DNA of 64,000 nucleotides from Arenicellaceae bacterium (GCA_029246505.1 JAQWNC010000006.1:62001-126000); one strand, 5' to 3'. Shown: positions 1 to 9,730, numbered from the stretch's first letter. The notes: generated by a model from the sequence alone, not told the origin. Made by a program: numbers and translations.

Positions 1-1305
1 CTCGAAACCGCCGAAAAATTCATCCGCGTATATCCAGTCACGCCTTGATGGGGCATCAGGGTTCGAAAGCGATGCTAAAAAACTGACCGAATCGTGCCTG
101 ATTTCGTCTGGCACTACTTCGTCGAGATCCATCCCAGCCATCTCCAGGATCGTCGCAAATATATCCGTGGAATTCACTAGAGCCTCCGAAACACCACCGC
201 GCTCGATACCCGGGCCGGTAACGATCAGGGGTACATTGACGCCACCCTCGTAGATGGTCCCTTTCGCGTAGCCGCGGCGGAACGGTGCGCTGACTGTTGG
301 ACCATAGGTGCCGTTATCACCCATGAATATCACGTAGGTATTTTCGCGAACGGTTGGGTCGAGCGTTGCCAGCAGCCGGTCGATCTGCGTATCCATGGCT
401 TCAATCATCGCGGTAAACAATGCCTGCCCGTTTTCTTGAGGCATTTCGCCAGAATCAATGGCCGAGTAATCGGATCGCAAGTATTCTTCCGGCGGTAAAT
501 GCAATGGGGTGTGCCCCAGATTGAAGGCGAACCAAAGAAACCAGGGGCTCTCGCCCTGCGCGCCCAACCAGCGGATAGCATCATCGACCTTATCGGCGGG
601 CGTGTACCCGACCTTACCGATCACCTCACCATTGACAACTTTATTCCAGGCAAAATAGGACTCGGGGCGTCCACCTATCAACCCGGCGAAATGATCGAAG
701 CCCGCTAGATTTGGGTGGTCAATCCAACCGTTACCCTCGCCGGCCAGATGCCACTTGCCGATGGCCGCTGTCGAATATTTAAGATCAGGCTTGGTCTTCA
801 GCGCCCTTGGTAAAGTAAATTCACCTGGCAACAGGAATGGTCGTGGTAGCGCGCGATCCGCAGCGGAGACGCCACCTGGCACAATCGGGGACTCAGCAGG
901 TGCCCAGGCTGGTATTTCCGGCGGGGGCGGCATCCTGCCATCCCCTACCGGGCGACCAATACCAGTCCTGAAACCATATCGGCCTGTCATAAGCGTCGCA
1001 CGGGTCGGCGAACAGACCGGTTGAGCCCAGAAATTTTTAAACCGGACGCCTTGCCTGGCCATTTCGTCGAGTGCATCCGTTTTCGGTGGGTTCTCTCCCA
1101 GGCCATAGGAAGCCAACGTCTCTACGCCCATGTCATCGCCAATAATTAACAGGATATTCGGGGCGGAGTACGCAACACCTGGCAAGCTAGTAGCTGCAAT
1201 AAAACACCCTAGTACGCCTAATCTAGCAAGAATCGCGACAGGCGGTAAGAGGCAGATCTCCTTTATGGTTGTTCTCAAACTGCCTAAGGTAAACTCACCA
1301 ACCAT
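1..1305 (-). CDS. Type I sulfatase, exported, C-terminus beyond window
   Basis: Arylsulfatase-type (alkaline phosphatase fold) hydrolase that cleaves sulfate esters, presumably in the periplasm. The reading frame is open from an ATG at 1305 to the window edge, so the C-terminus is missing (435 codons seen). A hydrophobic stretch at about residues 18-45 acts as a signal peptide. The metal-binding G-D-D-M follows at 56-59. The formylglycine signature C-S-P-T-R starts at Cys98, so activation by a formylglycine-generating enzyme, not seen here, is expected. Further family blocks include G-K-W-H and a G-D-N-G segment. The start lies 12 bp downstream of the dipeptidase stop, so the two are probably co-transcribed. 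The natural substrate cannot be told from the sequence. Confidence 0.93.
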   Translation of the reverse strand, partial: MVGEFTLGSLRTTIKEICLLPPVAILARLGVLGCFIAATSLPGVAYSAPNILLIIGDDMGVETLASYGLGENPPKTDALDEMARQGVRFKNFWAQPVCSPTRATLMTGRYGFRTGIGRPVGDGRMPPPPEIPAWAPAESPIVPGGVSAADRALPRPFLLPGEFTLPRALKTKPDLKYSTAAIGKWHLAGEGNGWIDHPNLAGFDHFAGLIGGRPESYFAWNKVVNGEVIGKVGYTPADKVDDAIRWLGAQGESPWFLWFAFNLGHTPLHLPPEEYLRSDYSAIDSGEMPQENGQALFTAMIEAMDTQIDRLLATLDPTVRENTYVIFMGDNGTYGPTVSAPFRRGYAKGTIYEGGVNVPLIVTGPGIERGGVSEALVNSTDIFATILEMAGMDLDEVVPDEIRHDSVSFLASLSNPDAPSRRDWIYADEFFGGFE

Positions 1306-1317
1306 ATAACGTACCCG

Positions 1318-2556
1318 CTAGCCGGACTCGGCGGAGACCTTCTCGACCTCGCGCCAGACCCGCAGCAAATTACCGCCCCAGAGTTTTGCGATGTCTTCGT
1401 GGCTATAACCGCGACGCACCAGCTCAAATGTGACATTGAATGTCTCGCCAGCGTCCATCCAATCAATAATACCACCGCCGCCGTCGAAGTCTGAGCTCAA
1501 ACCCACGTGATCAATACCAATCAAATCTACAGCGTGATCCACATGATCGATAAAATCACCGACGTCGGGAAAGCCGATTTCACGAAGGCCATCTACAATT
1601 GTGTCGCGTTCATCAATAGATAGCGCCACCACATCACGGAATCGTTCCACCCCAAAACCCGCCAATAGCTCAGAAGTCGCTTTCTGTTGCTCGGGCGTCT
1701 GGGCTTTAACGAATTCAGCAAGCGCTGTAGCCTGCATGACTCCGCCGTTATCCCTGAGCGCCAGTAGTGTCTCGTCGTCCATGTTGCGAAAATGATCCCT
1801 GATTGCCGTTGTATTAGAATGAGAAGCGATAACCGGTGCACTGGAAAGTCTTATAGCATCGAGCGCTGAGGCCTTTGCTATGTGCGAGATATCAACCATA
1901 ATTCCGAGCCGATTCATTTCTGCAATGACTTCCTCTCCAAATACGCTGATACCGTCATGCTCTGACTCTTCATCTCCATACTCTGGGCGAACCCGTGAGG
2001 AATCGGCAATATCATTATGTCCCCCATGAGATAGAGTGATGTAACGGGCACCAAGTGCGTGGTAGCGCTCTAGAAGAGAAAGATCCTTTCCAATAACGTA
2101 TCCATTCTCGATACCTATGGCGGCGACCAGCTTGCCAGAAGCATGGATACGTTCAACGTCGTCAGCGGTGTAAGCCAACTCAATGAGATCCGGATACATC
2201 TCATCCGTCATGCGATGGATTGCATCAAACTTTGTCATGGCATCGACTTTCGCTTGTGCGTAATTCTCCTCCGTCCGTTCGTTCTGTCCCACAAAAACGA
2301 TAAAAAACGCGGTGTTGAGTCCACCTGAACGCATTTTTTCAAGGTTAACCGATCGAATAGCATTCAATGGATCAACGGCCTCGGTAGCAAAATTAAAAGG
2401 AATATCGTCATGAGAGTCGATAGTCAACACTGAGTCATGAATTACCCTGGCGTTAGCGCGAAGTTCGGTCTCCGAAATCTGTGTCGGATCCGTATCCGCG
2501 CACCCGATCATTATCAGAAAGATACTTGTGTAGAATAGTATAGAAAGTGATTTCAT
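1318..2556 (-). CDS. Membrane dipeptidase (peptidase M19), lipoprotein
   Basis: Zinc-dependent dipeptidase of the renal dipeptidase family (412 aa), probably anchored on the periplasmic side. The start at 2556 is preferred over upstream in-frame starts because it has a clear AAAGGAG site 6 nt upstream and opens directly into a lipoprotein signal ending L-I-M-I-G-C, with the lipidated residue at Cys19. Metal-site segments include D-S-H-D-D, L-S-H-G-G-H-N-D, D-I-S-H and S-H-S-N, and a late G-L-S-S-D-F-D-G block. M19 enzymes cleave dipeptides and sometimes beta-lactam-like or D-amino-acid amides. The gene precedes the sulfatase and is divergent from the esterase at 2760. Confidence 0.93.
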   Translation of the reverse strand: MKSLSILFYTSIFLIMIGCADTDPTQISETELRANARVIHDSVLTIDSHDDIPFNFATEAVDPLNAIRSVNLEKMRSGGLNTAFFIVFVGQNERTEENYAQAKVDAMTKFDAIHRMTDEMYPDLIELAYTADDVERIHASGKLVAAIGIENGYVIGKDLSLLERYHALGARYITLSHGGHNDIADSSRVRPEYGDEESEHDGISVFGEEVIAEMNRLGIMVDISHIAKASALDAIRLSSAPVIASHSNTTAIRDHFRNMDDETLLALRDNGGVMQATALAEFVKAQTPEQQKATSELLAGFGVERFRDVVALSIDERDTIVDGLREIGFPDVGDFIDHVDHAVDLIGIDHVGLSSDFDGGGGIIDWMDAGETFNVTFELVRRGYSHEDIAKLWGGNLLRVWREVEKVSAESG

Positions 2557-2759
2557 TTTGACTCCTTTAATTAGTCGAATGCTCATTATATTCTTTTTCG
2601 AAAGCTCCACTATTTTCTCGCAAAATAATCGACAATCAAAGCTTCGAGTATGTAAATCTGATTTACAAGAACGGTGGGTACCCTGAGATTTGATAAATAG
2701 GTATTTAAGAAGCTTCAATGTTAACATATTCTCCTTATATAAATTTAAAGGGAGTTGCA

Positions 2760-3911
2760 ATGACTTATCTGAGACTATTACTTCTCGCATCAACACTATG
2801 GATCGCCGAATCTGCTATCGCGCAACCCTCTAATTCTAATGCTACCAGACTGCTATTTTCAAGTTTGGAGCTCGATCAAACTAATCGTGGCACCATCAAT
2901 ATCAATGGCTATGACCGACATTTTTCGGTTACGTTTCCCACCTCATATAACAATGAGGACGCGTATCCAGTCATTCTTTTTTTTCATGGTTGTATGTGTC
3001 GCCCCGATTTGACCGACGAAGCCATTCTGAATTACCTGGATTGGGCGCCAAGACTGGACTCGTATAAAGAAGATTTCATCGTTGTCAAAATGTCTGCCTT
3101 TTCCGAGAAAAAACCGGAGGTTCCCCAAGATGTTGAGGACGGTGGAGCACGTGGTATGTGGTTCTGGCATGAAGGATTAGAGGCAGAGCGCGACGATTAC
3201 ACATTTGTTAATACCCTGCTCGAGGAGCTAGACTTAGCGCCCGAAATCAGCATCGATCCGGAAAACATATTTGGGTGGGGCCATTCATCCGGAGCAATCT
3301 TTTTGATGTCGTACGTATTAGGCGGCCCAGTCGATCTAACCGATGCGAGCATTAATGACAGCTATAAATTTAAAGCCATTTCTGTAACGGGTGGTTCAAC
3401 GTTACGCAAAGGGATCGTCGATTTCAAAGAAAATACGCCTGCTACATTACCATCTGTCTTACATATCCAGGGCGAGCGCGATCAAGGGCTGTGGTTTAAC
3501 GGTCAAGAAGCCGGCAAGGGTGGTATCAATTTTCTAGAATTCACCACGAGCGCAAATGGGTCAACGATTACTGACGGATTACGAGACACCATTCACGGGC
3601 TTACTTACTCTGCGTGGGACGAAAATACGCCCTCAAATCCAAGTACTCTGGAACGATGGGCCGCACATCATGATCTTAAGTATGCAGGGCACGAGGAGTA
3701 TTCCCAATATTACGTTTATAACTTCGCGCCGGTAACGACGTCAGAGAAAGTGCTCATTGGCATGCGAATCAAAGATTGCGGGCACCGTTTAACGGTGGAT
3801 CAATATCAATCTGATTTCTTCCGAACATTCTCACAGAAAAATGGCGACTTGCGTGCGTACGAGCAGCAGATATCTCTAAATACCGATATGTCGTTTTGTA
3901 CCCCTCCTTAA
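2760..3911 (+). CDS. Secreted LpqC/PHB-depolymerase-like esterase
   Basis: Alpha/beta-hydrolase of the esterase/polyhydroxybutyrate depolymerase (LpqC, feruloyl esterase) group, 383 aa. The start at 2760 follows AAAGGGAG and gives a signal peptide ending near A-I-A-Q (residues 18-22). The oxyanion-hole segment F-F-H-G-C is near residue 76, the nucleophile is Ser176 in G-H-S-S-G, and a late C-G-H-R-L probably carries the catalytic His. Family members cleave short polyester or carboxylate esters, including plant phenolic esters; the substrate here is unknown. It is divergent from the dipeptidase across about 200 bp, so both may be controlled from the shared intergenic region. Confidence 0.8.
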   Translation: MTYLRLLLLASTLWIAESAIAQPSNSNATRLLFSSLELDQTNRGTININGYDRHFSVTFPTSYNNEDAYPVILFFHGCMCRPDLTDEAILNYLDWAPRLDSYKEDFIVVKMSAFSEKKPEVPQDVEDGGARGMWFWHEGLEAERDDYTFVNTLLEELDLAPEISIDPENIFGWGHSSGAIFLMSYVLGGPVDLTDASINDSYKFKAISVTGGSTLRKGIVDFKENTPATLPSVLHIQGERDQGLWFNGQEAGKGGINFLEFTTSANGSTITDGLRDTIHGLTYSAWDENTPSNPSTLERWAAHHDLKYAGHEEYSQYYVYNFAPVTTSEKVLIGMRIKDCGHRLTVDQYQSDFFRTFSQKNGDLRAYEQQISLNTDMSFCTPP

Positions 3912-3972
3912 ACAAATAGGGCAAATCTGATTTCAGACCAAGCTAGTTTAAGACACTTCACTAATGCTAATC

Positions 3973-3997
3973 CCGCATATGGGTAAACCATATGCGG
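3973..3997. terminator. Perfect 10-bp hairpin between convergent genes
   Basis: CCGCATATGG and CCATATGCGG pair perfectly around a GTAAA loop. The element sits between the convergent ends of the esterase (3911) and the arylsulfotransferase-family gene (4026). Neither side carries a clear U-tract, so a bidirectional terminator is plausible but a transcript-end stabilising hairpin is equally possible. Confidence 0.45.
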
Positions 3998-4025
3998 TGT
4001 CCAACCACGGCTTCGCGAGTAGCCT

Positions 4026-5555
4026 CTAATTCTGCGGCGGATGAGGTACCCGGGGTGGCTGCGGGCTCATTTGGCTCAAATCCTTGCCAGCGAGGCCCGG
4101 AAAGCCCGGCGAAATCTTGATCGCACGGAATGCCATGTAAAAGTTCGGTGCGTTATCTTCCATCAGTTTCTCATGAAACGGTAAGTCAGGCTCACCGGCG
4201 TACGGGCTCCAATACTCCCAGACGATCTCGCCTTCTTGCGTGACTTCGAAAAATCTTCCCTGCGCACCCGATGCGATAAAGGTATTACCGCTCGGCAAGC
4301 GGTGTGCGCTCGAAATAAATGGCGAGTGAAAAGATGGTCCATCATTCGCCATATAGATCCAGGCAGGAAAATTAGGCCCAAATTGCTCTCCATCTTCAAT
4401 GACGTAGCGGCCTTGATCGTCCATTGGTGGGGCGAGCTCGACAACAACAGACTGGTTGCCACGCGGGCCGGGGAAATTATTCATGAACAGCGTAATATTA
4501 CCCGCACCCGAGAGTCCTTCTTCAATCCAACGAACGTGATGCTGGTTGTATAGCGACTGCGGCCGGTCGCCGCCACGATCATAATTAGAGGCGCGCCCCC
4601 AGCGATAAAGAATGTCACCCCCCTTCCCTGATCTTCCGCCCGCGCTACTGGACGCTTCTTCAGTCGATGTGCTGTGATCGATAACCCAGAACTCCCCAAA
4701 ACTATTGGAGCTCATAACAATTTGATCCAGTTCTGGGTTGTAGGATATGCTGTTGAAGTGCATAAAGTCGGGCGCAGTGGGATTCTCGTCTGCATCGAGT
4801 TGCGCGATTTCGCTGCTACCACGAAGTTCTTCGAGTCGTGCTCCGGATACGCTCATCGCATCGCTATTGATATTGACCAGCTCGGGGTGTTCGGAAACCA
4901 CGCCATAATTCGCGGCATCCGGGTCAAAGTCCTGGATGAGATGATCCCAGACATGCCATTCCCAAACGACGCGCGCATTGTCATAGCCGAGCGGCTCTAG
5001 CTCGAGAATGGCTTCGGGCCAAAGCCCTGTTTCCGTTAAAACGTCGGGCCGGCGTGCCGCGTCTCGCGCCTGCTCCGCTGACTTGTATTCCCAGACGACA
5101 GCCAGCACGTTGCCGTTCGGCAATAGCGCAATGTCATGATGCTGGTAGTAGTCTTCGTTCGCGAGGCGGTAATCCCAGACGAGTTCACCTTCCCAGGTCC
5201 ACTCCTGAATCTGCCCGCCTTGACCACCTGCATGATGTGGGTGATCCGCAATTCTGCCGGCTCGTACGACATTGCCGTTCTCGCGCATGTAGACACTGTG
5301 ACCGGTGCCGTGGTCGGATTGCCACACATTGATTGCCTGACCGTCATTATCGATCAAATACGTGCGGCCGGAATTCGCAGGGCTAAACAAAACGTAGCCC
5401 GGAGATGCCTGGTCTGAGTTAATGCGAATGCCACGCGCCTCATCGAGTGCTCCAGGAACCTGAGCGTAGATCGGGCCGACGGTGATGATGAAAAACGAGG
5501 ACGAAATCAGAAGCGCTGGCCATCGACGCAGTGGCGTTACCGAGTAGTTGGTCAT
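4026..5555 (-). CDS. Arylsulfotransferase-family (ASST-like) exported protein
   Basis: 509-aa beta-propeller protein resembling the arylsulfotransferase (ASST) family, whose characterised members move sulfate between phenolic donors and acceptors in the periplasm without PAPS. The start at 5555 is chosen because it opens a signal peptide (hydrophobic region about residues 14-33, ending I-Y-A-Q); the ribosome-binding site is weak. Repeated propeller blades carry H-H-D-I-A-L-L-P-N-G-N, N-Q-H-H-V-R and S-A-H-R-L-P-S-G-N motifs plus repeated Trp-Glu/Trp-Asp turns. Assignment to the wider family is safe; actual sulfotransfer is inferred. Its position between sulfatase and oxidoreductase genes supports a role in aryl sulfate or phenol handling. 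Confidence 0.78.
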   Translation of the reverse strand: MTNYSVTPLRRWPALLISSSFFIITVGPIYAQVPGALDEARGIRINSDQASPGYVLFSPANSGRTYLIDNDGQAINVWQSDHGTGHSVYMRENGNVVRAGRIADHPHHAGGQGGQIQEWTWEGELVWDYRLANEDYYQHHDIALLPNGNVLAVVWEYKSAEQARDAARRPDVLTETGLWPEAILELEPLGYDNARVVWEWHVWDHLIQDFDPDAANYGVVSEHPELVNINSDAMSVSGARLEELRGSSEIAQLDADENPTAPDFMHFNSISYNPELDQIVMSSNSFGEFWVIDHSTSTEEASSSAGGRSGKGGDILYRWGRASNYDRGGDRPQSLYNQHHVRWIEEGLSGAGNITLFMNNFPGPRGNQSVVVELAPPMDDQGRYVIEDGEQFGPNFPAWIYMANDGPSFHSPFISSAHRLPSGNTFIASGAQGRFFEVTQEGEIVWEYWSPYAGEPDLPFHEKLMEDNAPNFYMAFRAIKISPGFPGLAGKDLSQMSPQPPRVPHPPQN

Positions 5556-5769
5556 TGGGGATTCTTGGAGCAGCAAGTTATTGTTGTAACTGAGTCTAAC
5601 AATTAGTCGCCGTAAAGTGGTGAATAATTGACAAACCGCGTAAGTGATGACGGTCGGCTTACGCCAGCAGCAATCACCGTTAGCCCGAACGCTCCATGAA
5701 GGCGGGCAATATCGATAAAGAAAGTTCGCTCGCCGTATCAATGGCAAGCCGCGATAGTCATAGTCAGAA

Positions 5770-7443
5770 TCAGATCTCGTTATTGTTCGCTGCAGCGGTA
5801 ATGTGTTCTGCAGCACGGAACGCCAATGCCATGATGGTCATCGTCGGCTGGCCGCGCCCGGACGATACCAGGCTCGAACCGTCGCAGATGAACAGGTTCG
5901 ATACGTCGTGACTTCGGTGATAGCGATCAACGACCGATGTTTCAGGGTCATCACCCATCCGGCAAGTACCAAGTAAATGTCCCCCTCCAGTACCCGATTT
6001 AGCGGGTGAGCTCCATTGTTCGACTGCGCCGGCAGCTTCCATCATCTGTTCCGCAAAGCCCTGCATATAAGCGACATTGGCAATATCATCTTGATGTTCC
6101 CGGTAGGTCATGCGCAAGGAGGGCCGTCCATACTTGTCTTTATGGGTCGGGTCGATCGTGATGTTATTCCGGTCGAGTGGTAGGTTAGTCCCGCTAGCCA
6201 CGACCGCCATCTGGCGGGTGAAATTGTGTGCCAAACGATCTTTGAATTCAGCACCCCATTGCGGTCCATCCGGCCGCTGCCCAGCCAGGGAATACCAAAT
6301 TGGCGTCGCCGACATAAGCGGTCTAGCAGTGAACCCACCGCCCCCGTAGTAGCCACGCGTTGGATCAGACTCATACAAGTGGTCGTGGACTATCTGTGTT
6401 ACTTGAACACCCTTGTAATCGTTCAGTTGATGCTCAAAAACGGCCTGTACATTTGTGTGCGCATTCATCATTAGGTTCTTGCCAACAAAACCACTTGAAT
6501 TAGCAAGGCCATCTGGATACCTAGAACTCTCCGAAAGCAACAGCAACCGTGGAGTCTCAGCGCCGTTCGCTGACAACACGGCAGCGCGTGCTTTCTGGCT
6601 ACGTTGATTGCCATTTGAGTCGAGATACTGAACCTCGCTAATCTTGCCATCAGCGCCAGTTTCAAGTTTATAAACCGCACACCCAGCCCGAATCTCGCAA
6701 TTACCACTGGCTATCGCGTGCGGGATCATAGCCGCTAATGTCGATGATTTGGCCCCGACCTCGCAACCATAGCCCAGACAATAACCGCAATTAATACAAC
6801 CGGGACGACCGTTATGCGGTTGCGACAAAATCGCAAGCGGCGCAGCTTGCGGAGTTAGGCCGATAGCCTCGGCGCCTTTCTTCAGCAACACACCCGAAGA
6901 CTTGATCGGTATTGGTGGCATGGGGAAAGGCTTCGATCGCGGTGAATCGAACGGCCCGGGGGCACCGGACACACCAATATCCCAATCCACTTTGGTATAA
7001 TAAGGTTCTAATTCCCCGTAAGTAATAGGCCAGTCGGCAAAGTTTGTTCCTTCAATAGACCCTACAGCGCTCCGTTCCTTGAAGTCAATTTCACGAAAAC
7101 GCCAGAAATTTGCAGTAAAGTGTACGCTGGCACCACCCACACCTTCGTAGTAACGGGCCGGATTTCGACCTGGCTTTACCTTGGCGACTTTGCTTTCATC
7201 ATCGCGAAATGTCTGAATATTATCGGCCGCCCTACCACCTCCAATCGAATCGTCGACATTGACGTCTAATTCATCGTGGGTGAAGTCTTTGGCTTCGCGA
7301 AACGGGCCTTGCTCCAATACCACAACACTAAAACCGTTGGTCGAGAGTTCTTTGGCAATTATGCCACCGGCGGAACCTGAGCCAATAACAACGAAATCTA
7401 CCGCTTCGTCCAGCGGATATACCACCTTATTCTCAATTGCCAT
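5770..7443 (-). CDS. GMC-family FAD oxidoreductase (gluconate 2-DH type)
   Basis: 557-aa flavoprotein that oxidises an alcohol group, of the GMC family as found in gluconate/sorbitol dehydrogenase large subunits. The FAD-binding G-S-G-S-A-G-G is at residues 21-27. A cysteine-rich segment (C-I-N-C-G-Y-C-L-G-Y-G-C) is typical of the bacterial membrane-dehydrogenase subgroup, and the C-terminal block has G-T-C-R-M-G and G-Q-P-T-M-T-I. The start at 7443 has GGAGGAG 8 nt upstream and overlaps the small-subunit gene by 11 bp, a strong sign of translational coupling. No signal peptide is visible, so export would be by hitchhiking on the Tat signal of the partner. The sugar or alcohol substrate is unknown. 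Confidence 0.92.
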   Translation of the reverse strand: MAIENKVVYPLDEAVDFVVIGSGSAGGIIAKELSTNGFSVVVLEQGPFREAKDFTHDELDVNVDDSIGGGRAADNIQTFRDDESKVAKVKPGRNPARYYEGVGGASVHFTANFWRFREIDFKERSAVGSIEGTNFADWPITYGELEPYYTKVDWDIGVSGAPGPFDSPRSKPFPMPPIPIKSSGVLLKKGAEAIGLTPQAAPLAILSQPHNGRPGCINCGYCLGYGCEVGAKSSTLAAMIPHAIASGNCEIRAGCAVYKLETGADGKISEVQYLDSNGNQRSQKARAAVLSANGAETPRLLLLSESSRYPDGLANSSGFVGKNLMMNAHTNVQAVFEHQLNDYKGVQVTQIVHDHLYESDPTRGYYGGGGFTARPLMSATPIWYSLAGQRPDGPQWGAEFKDRLAHNFTRQMAVVASGTNLPLDRNNITIDPTHKDKYGRPSLRMTYREHQDDIANVAYMQGFAEQMMEAAGAVEQWSSPAKSGTGGGHLLGTCRMGDDPETSVVDRYHRSHDVSNLFICDGSSLVSSGRGQPTMTIMALAFRAAEHITAAANNNEI

Positions 7444-8026
7444 TGCTCTGCTCCTCCATATACTGGGCATCGTAATATCCGAACGGAGGCTGAGCCGCGC
7501 CAGGGCCGTCAAAGTCGATTAAATCCCAGGCCATATTATCTTTATTACCGCCGTAGGAACTCATGGCGAAAAAGCCCCACAATGTAAGGGTCTTAGCAAC
7601 GGAAAAAAACTGCATGGTCTCGTTTACGCCTATCCAGACATCTTGATCGGCTTCGCTCAAATCGGAGAATTTCAACGCGCCTTCAAATCGATCGGCAATG
7701 CCTTCCTGGAATTCTGCGAGACTGCTGCGAACACTTGGCAACATTTCGGAAAACTTCTCACCCAACACATTATCCATAAAATAGATGACACCGGCCTCGC
7801 GAGCCCCTGGGGTATCAGTGGTTGGCAAGATGCGTGCTGCAATCGCTTCGAGCTCAACGGCCTCGGAAGCGGTCAATGTGACGAACGCCGCGTCCTCGTC
7901 CCGTGCCGAACAGGCTGTTTGTGCAGCGGCCAGTATGGCCGGCACGCTCAGCCGCAGCAGGGAGCTACTAGCCAGTATTCCAGACCCTTGCATAAAGTGC
8001 CGCCGATTTAAGGTTTTGCTTTTCAT
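7433..8026 (-). CDS. Gluconate 2-dehydrogenase subunit 3 family protein (Tat)
   Basis: 197-aa small subunit that accompanies GMC-type dehydrogenases. The N-terminus carries a twin-arginine-like motif (N-R-R-H-F-M) followed by a hydrophobic stretch ending in A-A-A, so a folded complex with the downstream GMC flavoprotein is probably exported through Tat. The rest is helical and matches the subunit-3 family in length. The gene overlaps the flavoprotein gene by 11 bp. The third classical subunit, a multihaem cytochrome c that passes electrons to quinone, is not encoded nearby, so the electron acceptor is unclear. Confidence 0.86.
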   Translation of the reverse strand: MKSKTLNRRHFMQGSGILASSSLLRLSVPAILAAAQTACSARDEDAAFVTLTASEAVELEAIAARILPTTDTPGAREAGVIYFMDNVLGEKFSEMLPSVRSSLAEFQEGIADRFEGALKFSDLSEADQDVWIGVNETMQFFSVAKTLTLWGFFAMSSYGGNKDNMAWDLIDFDGPGAAQPPFGYYDAQYMEEQSNGN

Positions 8027-8294
8027 GATTGCCCTACAATTCGTTTAAATTTAAAATTAAGAACCCCGTTAAACTATGCCCCAATAACAGCCGCCATTCT
8101 ACCCTCTTTTTAACTAAATATTTTTGAAAAGGCATCTTGATACAGAACTCTTAAGAATGGATAATTCGGAAGATAGTTTTTTATAATTTCTATCTATAAT
8201 TTTCATATAAACCTCCTGTCTAAAGTTCCTATGCTTTTGCCTAAATCGAAATACATTCTATGAATTGCCAAGAAATTTTTATCGGAGACCTCAA

Positions 8295-9359
8295 ATGACT
8301 TTTATATCGCTACGAATAATTCCCCTCGTTGTCGCCTACCTGGCGATCGTGCCAGCAGTGTCGTTCGCGCATCATTCTGTGGCCGGTTTCTACGACGAGA
8401 CGAAAAAGTCTGAAATCGAGGGGGTCGTCAAGGAAGTACATTGGCGAAATCCACATACCGTGTTCGAAGTCGATGTAACGAATGATGCAGGCAAGACCGT
8501 AACCTGGAGCATTGAGTCGGGTGCACTAGGTGTGCTTCGGACTCGAGGTCTAGCTCAGGAATTCATGCAGCCCGGAGATCAGGTTAAGATAATGGGCGAC
8601 TCGTCGATTCGCTCGGACAATGGAATGTTTGCCCGCCACATACTCCTCCCAAACGGAAAGGAAGTTATTTTAACGGCGGGAGCGGGAGCGGTACCATATT
8701 TTACCGCTGAAAGTGAAGTGGATATCCTCGAAGCTGTTTATGACGAAGATGTTACCGCGGCAGCCAAAGAAAGTGCCGATGGAATTTTTCGAGTCTGGAG
8801 CACAGATATTAATGATCGCACAAGCGACAGACGAAAAATGTTTAATGGAAATTATCCTTTGTTGGCCACTGCTACCGCCGCTCGCGCTGGCTATAATTCT
8901 ACCGATCAAGCGCTTCTCGGATGCACGCAATGGTCTATGCCACGTATTATGTCAAACCCGTTGCCTATGGAGTTCGTGAGAAGCGGTGATAATATCCTGC
9001 AGCGCTTCGAGGAAGACGACAACGTACGCACTATTTATATGAATAGCGACAATTCGGAAGCTTCCATTGAGCCATCTGCACTAGGTTATTCGACAGGTCG
9101 TTGGGCCGATGAGACACTAATTGTTGAAACCTCTCGACTGATCCCAGATCGAATCGACAATCTGGGGACCCCGTTCAGTACCGAAATGCATTTAACTGAG
9201 CATTACAGCTTGAGCGAGAATGGAAATAGGCTTGATTATGTTCTCAAAATGAGCGATCCGAAAACCCTCTCTGAACCGGTCGAAAGGCCTCGTCGCTGGG
9301 ACTGGCGTCCCGAGATTGTCGTCGGTACCTACCAATGTGAACAGGACCAGCAACTATAA
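8295..9359 (+). CDS. DUF6152-type exported protein
   Basis: 354-aa exported protein of unknown function. The start at 8295 is chosen over an upstream TTG because of a CGGAGA site and a clean signal peptide (about residues 1-24, ending S-F-A-H-H). The mature N-terminus begins H-H-S-V-A-G-F-Y and runs into the V-V-K-E-V-H-W-R-N-P-H segment characteristic of DUF6152, an OB-like domain seen near dehydrogenase genes in catabolic clusters. The second half carries Trp-rich segments such as R-R-W-D-W-R-P. It is divergent from the GMC/subunit-3 pair, so joint control from 8027-8294 is likely. A binding or substrate-presenting role is only a guess. Confidence 0.7.
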   Translation: MTFISLRIIPLVVAYLAIVPAVSFAHHSVAGFYDETKKSEIEGVVKEVHWRNPHTVFEVDVTNDAGKTVTWSIESGALGVLRTRGLAQEFMQPGDQVKIMGDSSIRSDNGMFARHILLPNGKEVILTAGAGAVPYFTAESEVDILEAVYDEDVTAAAKESADGIFRVWSTDINDRTSDRRKMFNGNYPLLATATAARAGYNSTDQALLGCTQWSMPRIMSNPLPMEFVRSGDNILQRFEEDDNVRTIYMNSDNSEASIEPSALGYSTGRWADETLIVETSRLIPDRIDNLGTPFSTEMHLTEHYSLSENGNRLDYVLKMSDPKTLSEPVERPRRWDWRPEIVVGTYQCEQDQQL

Positions 9360-9450
9360 TAATAAGATACGAGGTCGAACCGGTTTATTACATTCCAATA
9401 TATCGAACCGCCTCTTATTTGTTAATGACCGAATGGCCGATTATTACCGC

Positions 9451-9555
9451 GATTTCAACTGGTTGAGGCTATTTTCAAAGGAAGTGACGAGGTTTTTGGG
9501 CTGGCTGATACTTATTGATTTAGGAAAATAGAGGTTTATACTTTCTATACTCCGA
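9451..9555 (+). promoter_or_regulatory. 105-bp conserved upstream element, copy 1
   Basis: This non-coding segment matches 18887-18992 on the opposite strand at about 89% identity by hand alignment (about 11 mismatches and one 1-nt indel). Both copies point towards the next gene and end in an identical TATACTCCGA, where TATACT would be a good -10 box (9546-9551). Homology stops right after this, as expected for a control region rather than a gene. Here the downstream gene is the exported metallo-hydrolase (ATG at 9765). The copy also holds a TCAAC-TG-GTTGA palindrome near its 5' end. A short duplicated mobile or relic sequence is the alternative. Confidence 0.6.
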
Positions 9556-9717
9556 TCCTTGAGTTTGAGGATGAGCCAGAGCCACTTGATTAGGCAGTCC
9601 TGGTAAAATATTAGTGTCTGATCGGGCTTCGCATCATAGCCTGCCAGACTCGTCCCATCCTAGCCGCGTAAGCTCACAGGCTCGGGGAGCGCAGATTTTG
9701 GTTCCCGTAGGATCTTG

Positions 9718-9730
9718 ATTAACGGTTAAT
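9718..9730. promoter_or_regulatory. Palindrome ATTAAC-G-GTTAAT upstream of hydrolase
   Basis: A perfect 6-1-6 inverted repeat ends 34 bp before the start codon of the exported hydrolase at 9765. Position and symmetry suit a dimeric regulator site, but no regulator gene lies nearby. The rest of 9360-9764 holds the 105-bp repeat and no convincing gene. Confidence 0.3.

Noticed and set aside
9316-9531. 71-codon plus-strand ORF
   Set aside because: Overlaps the DUF6152 end and the 105-bp repeat, lacks a ribosome-binding site and reads unlike a protein.
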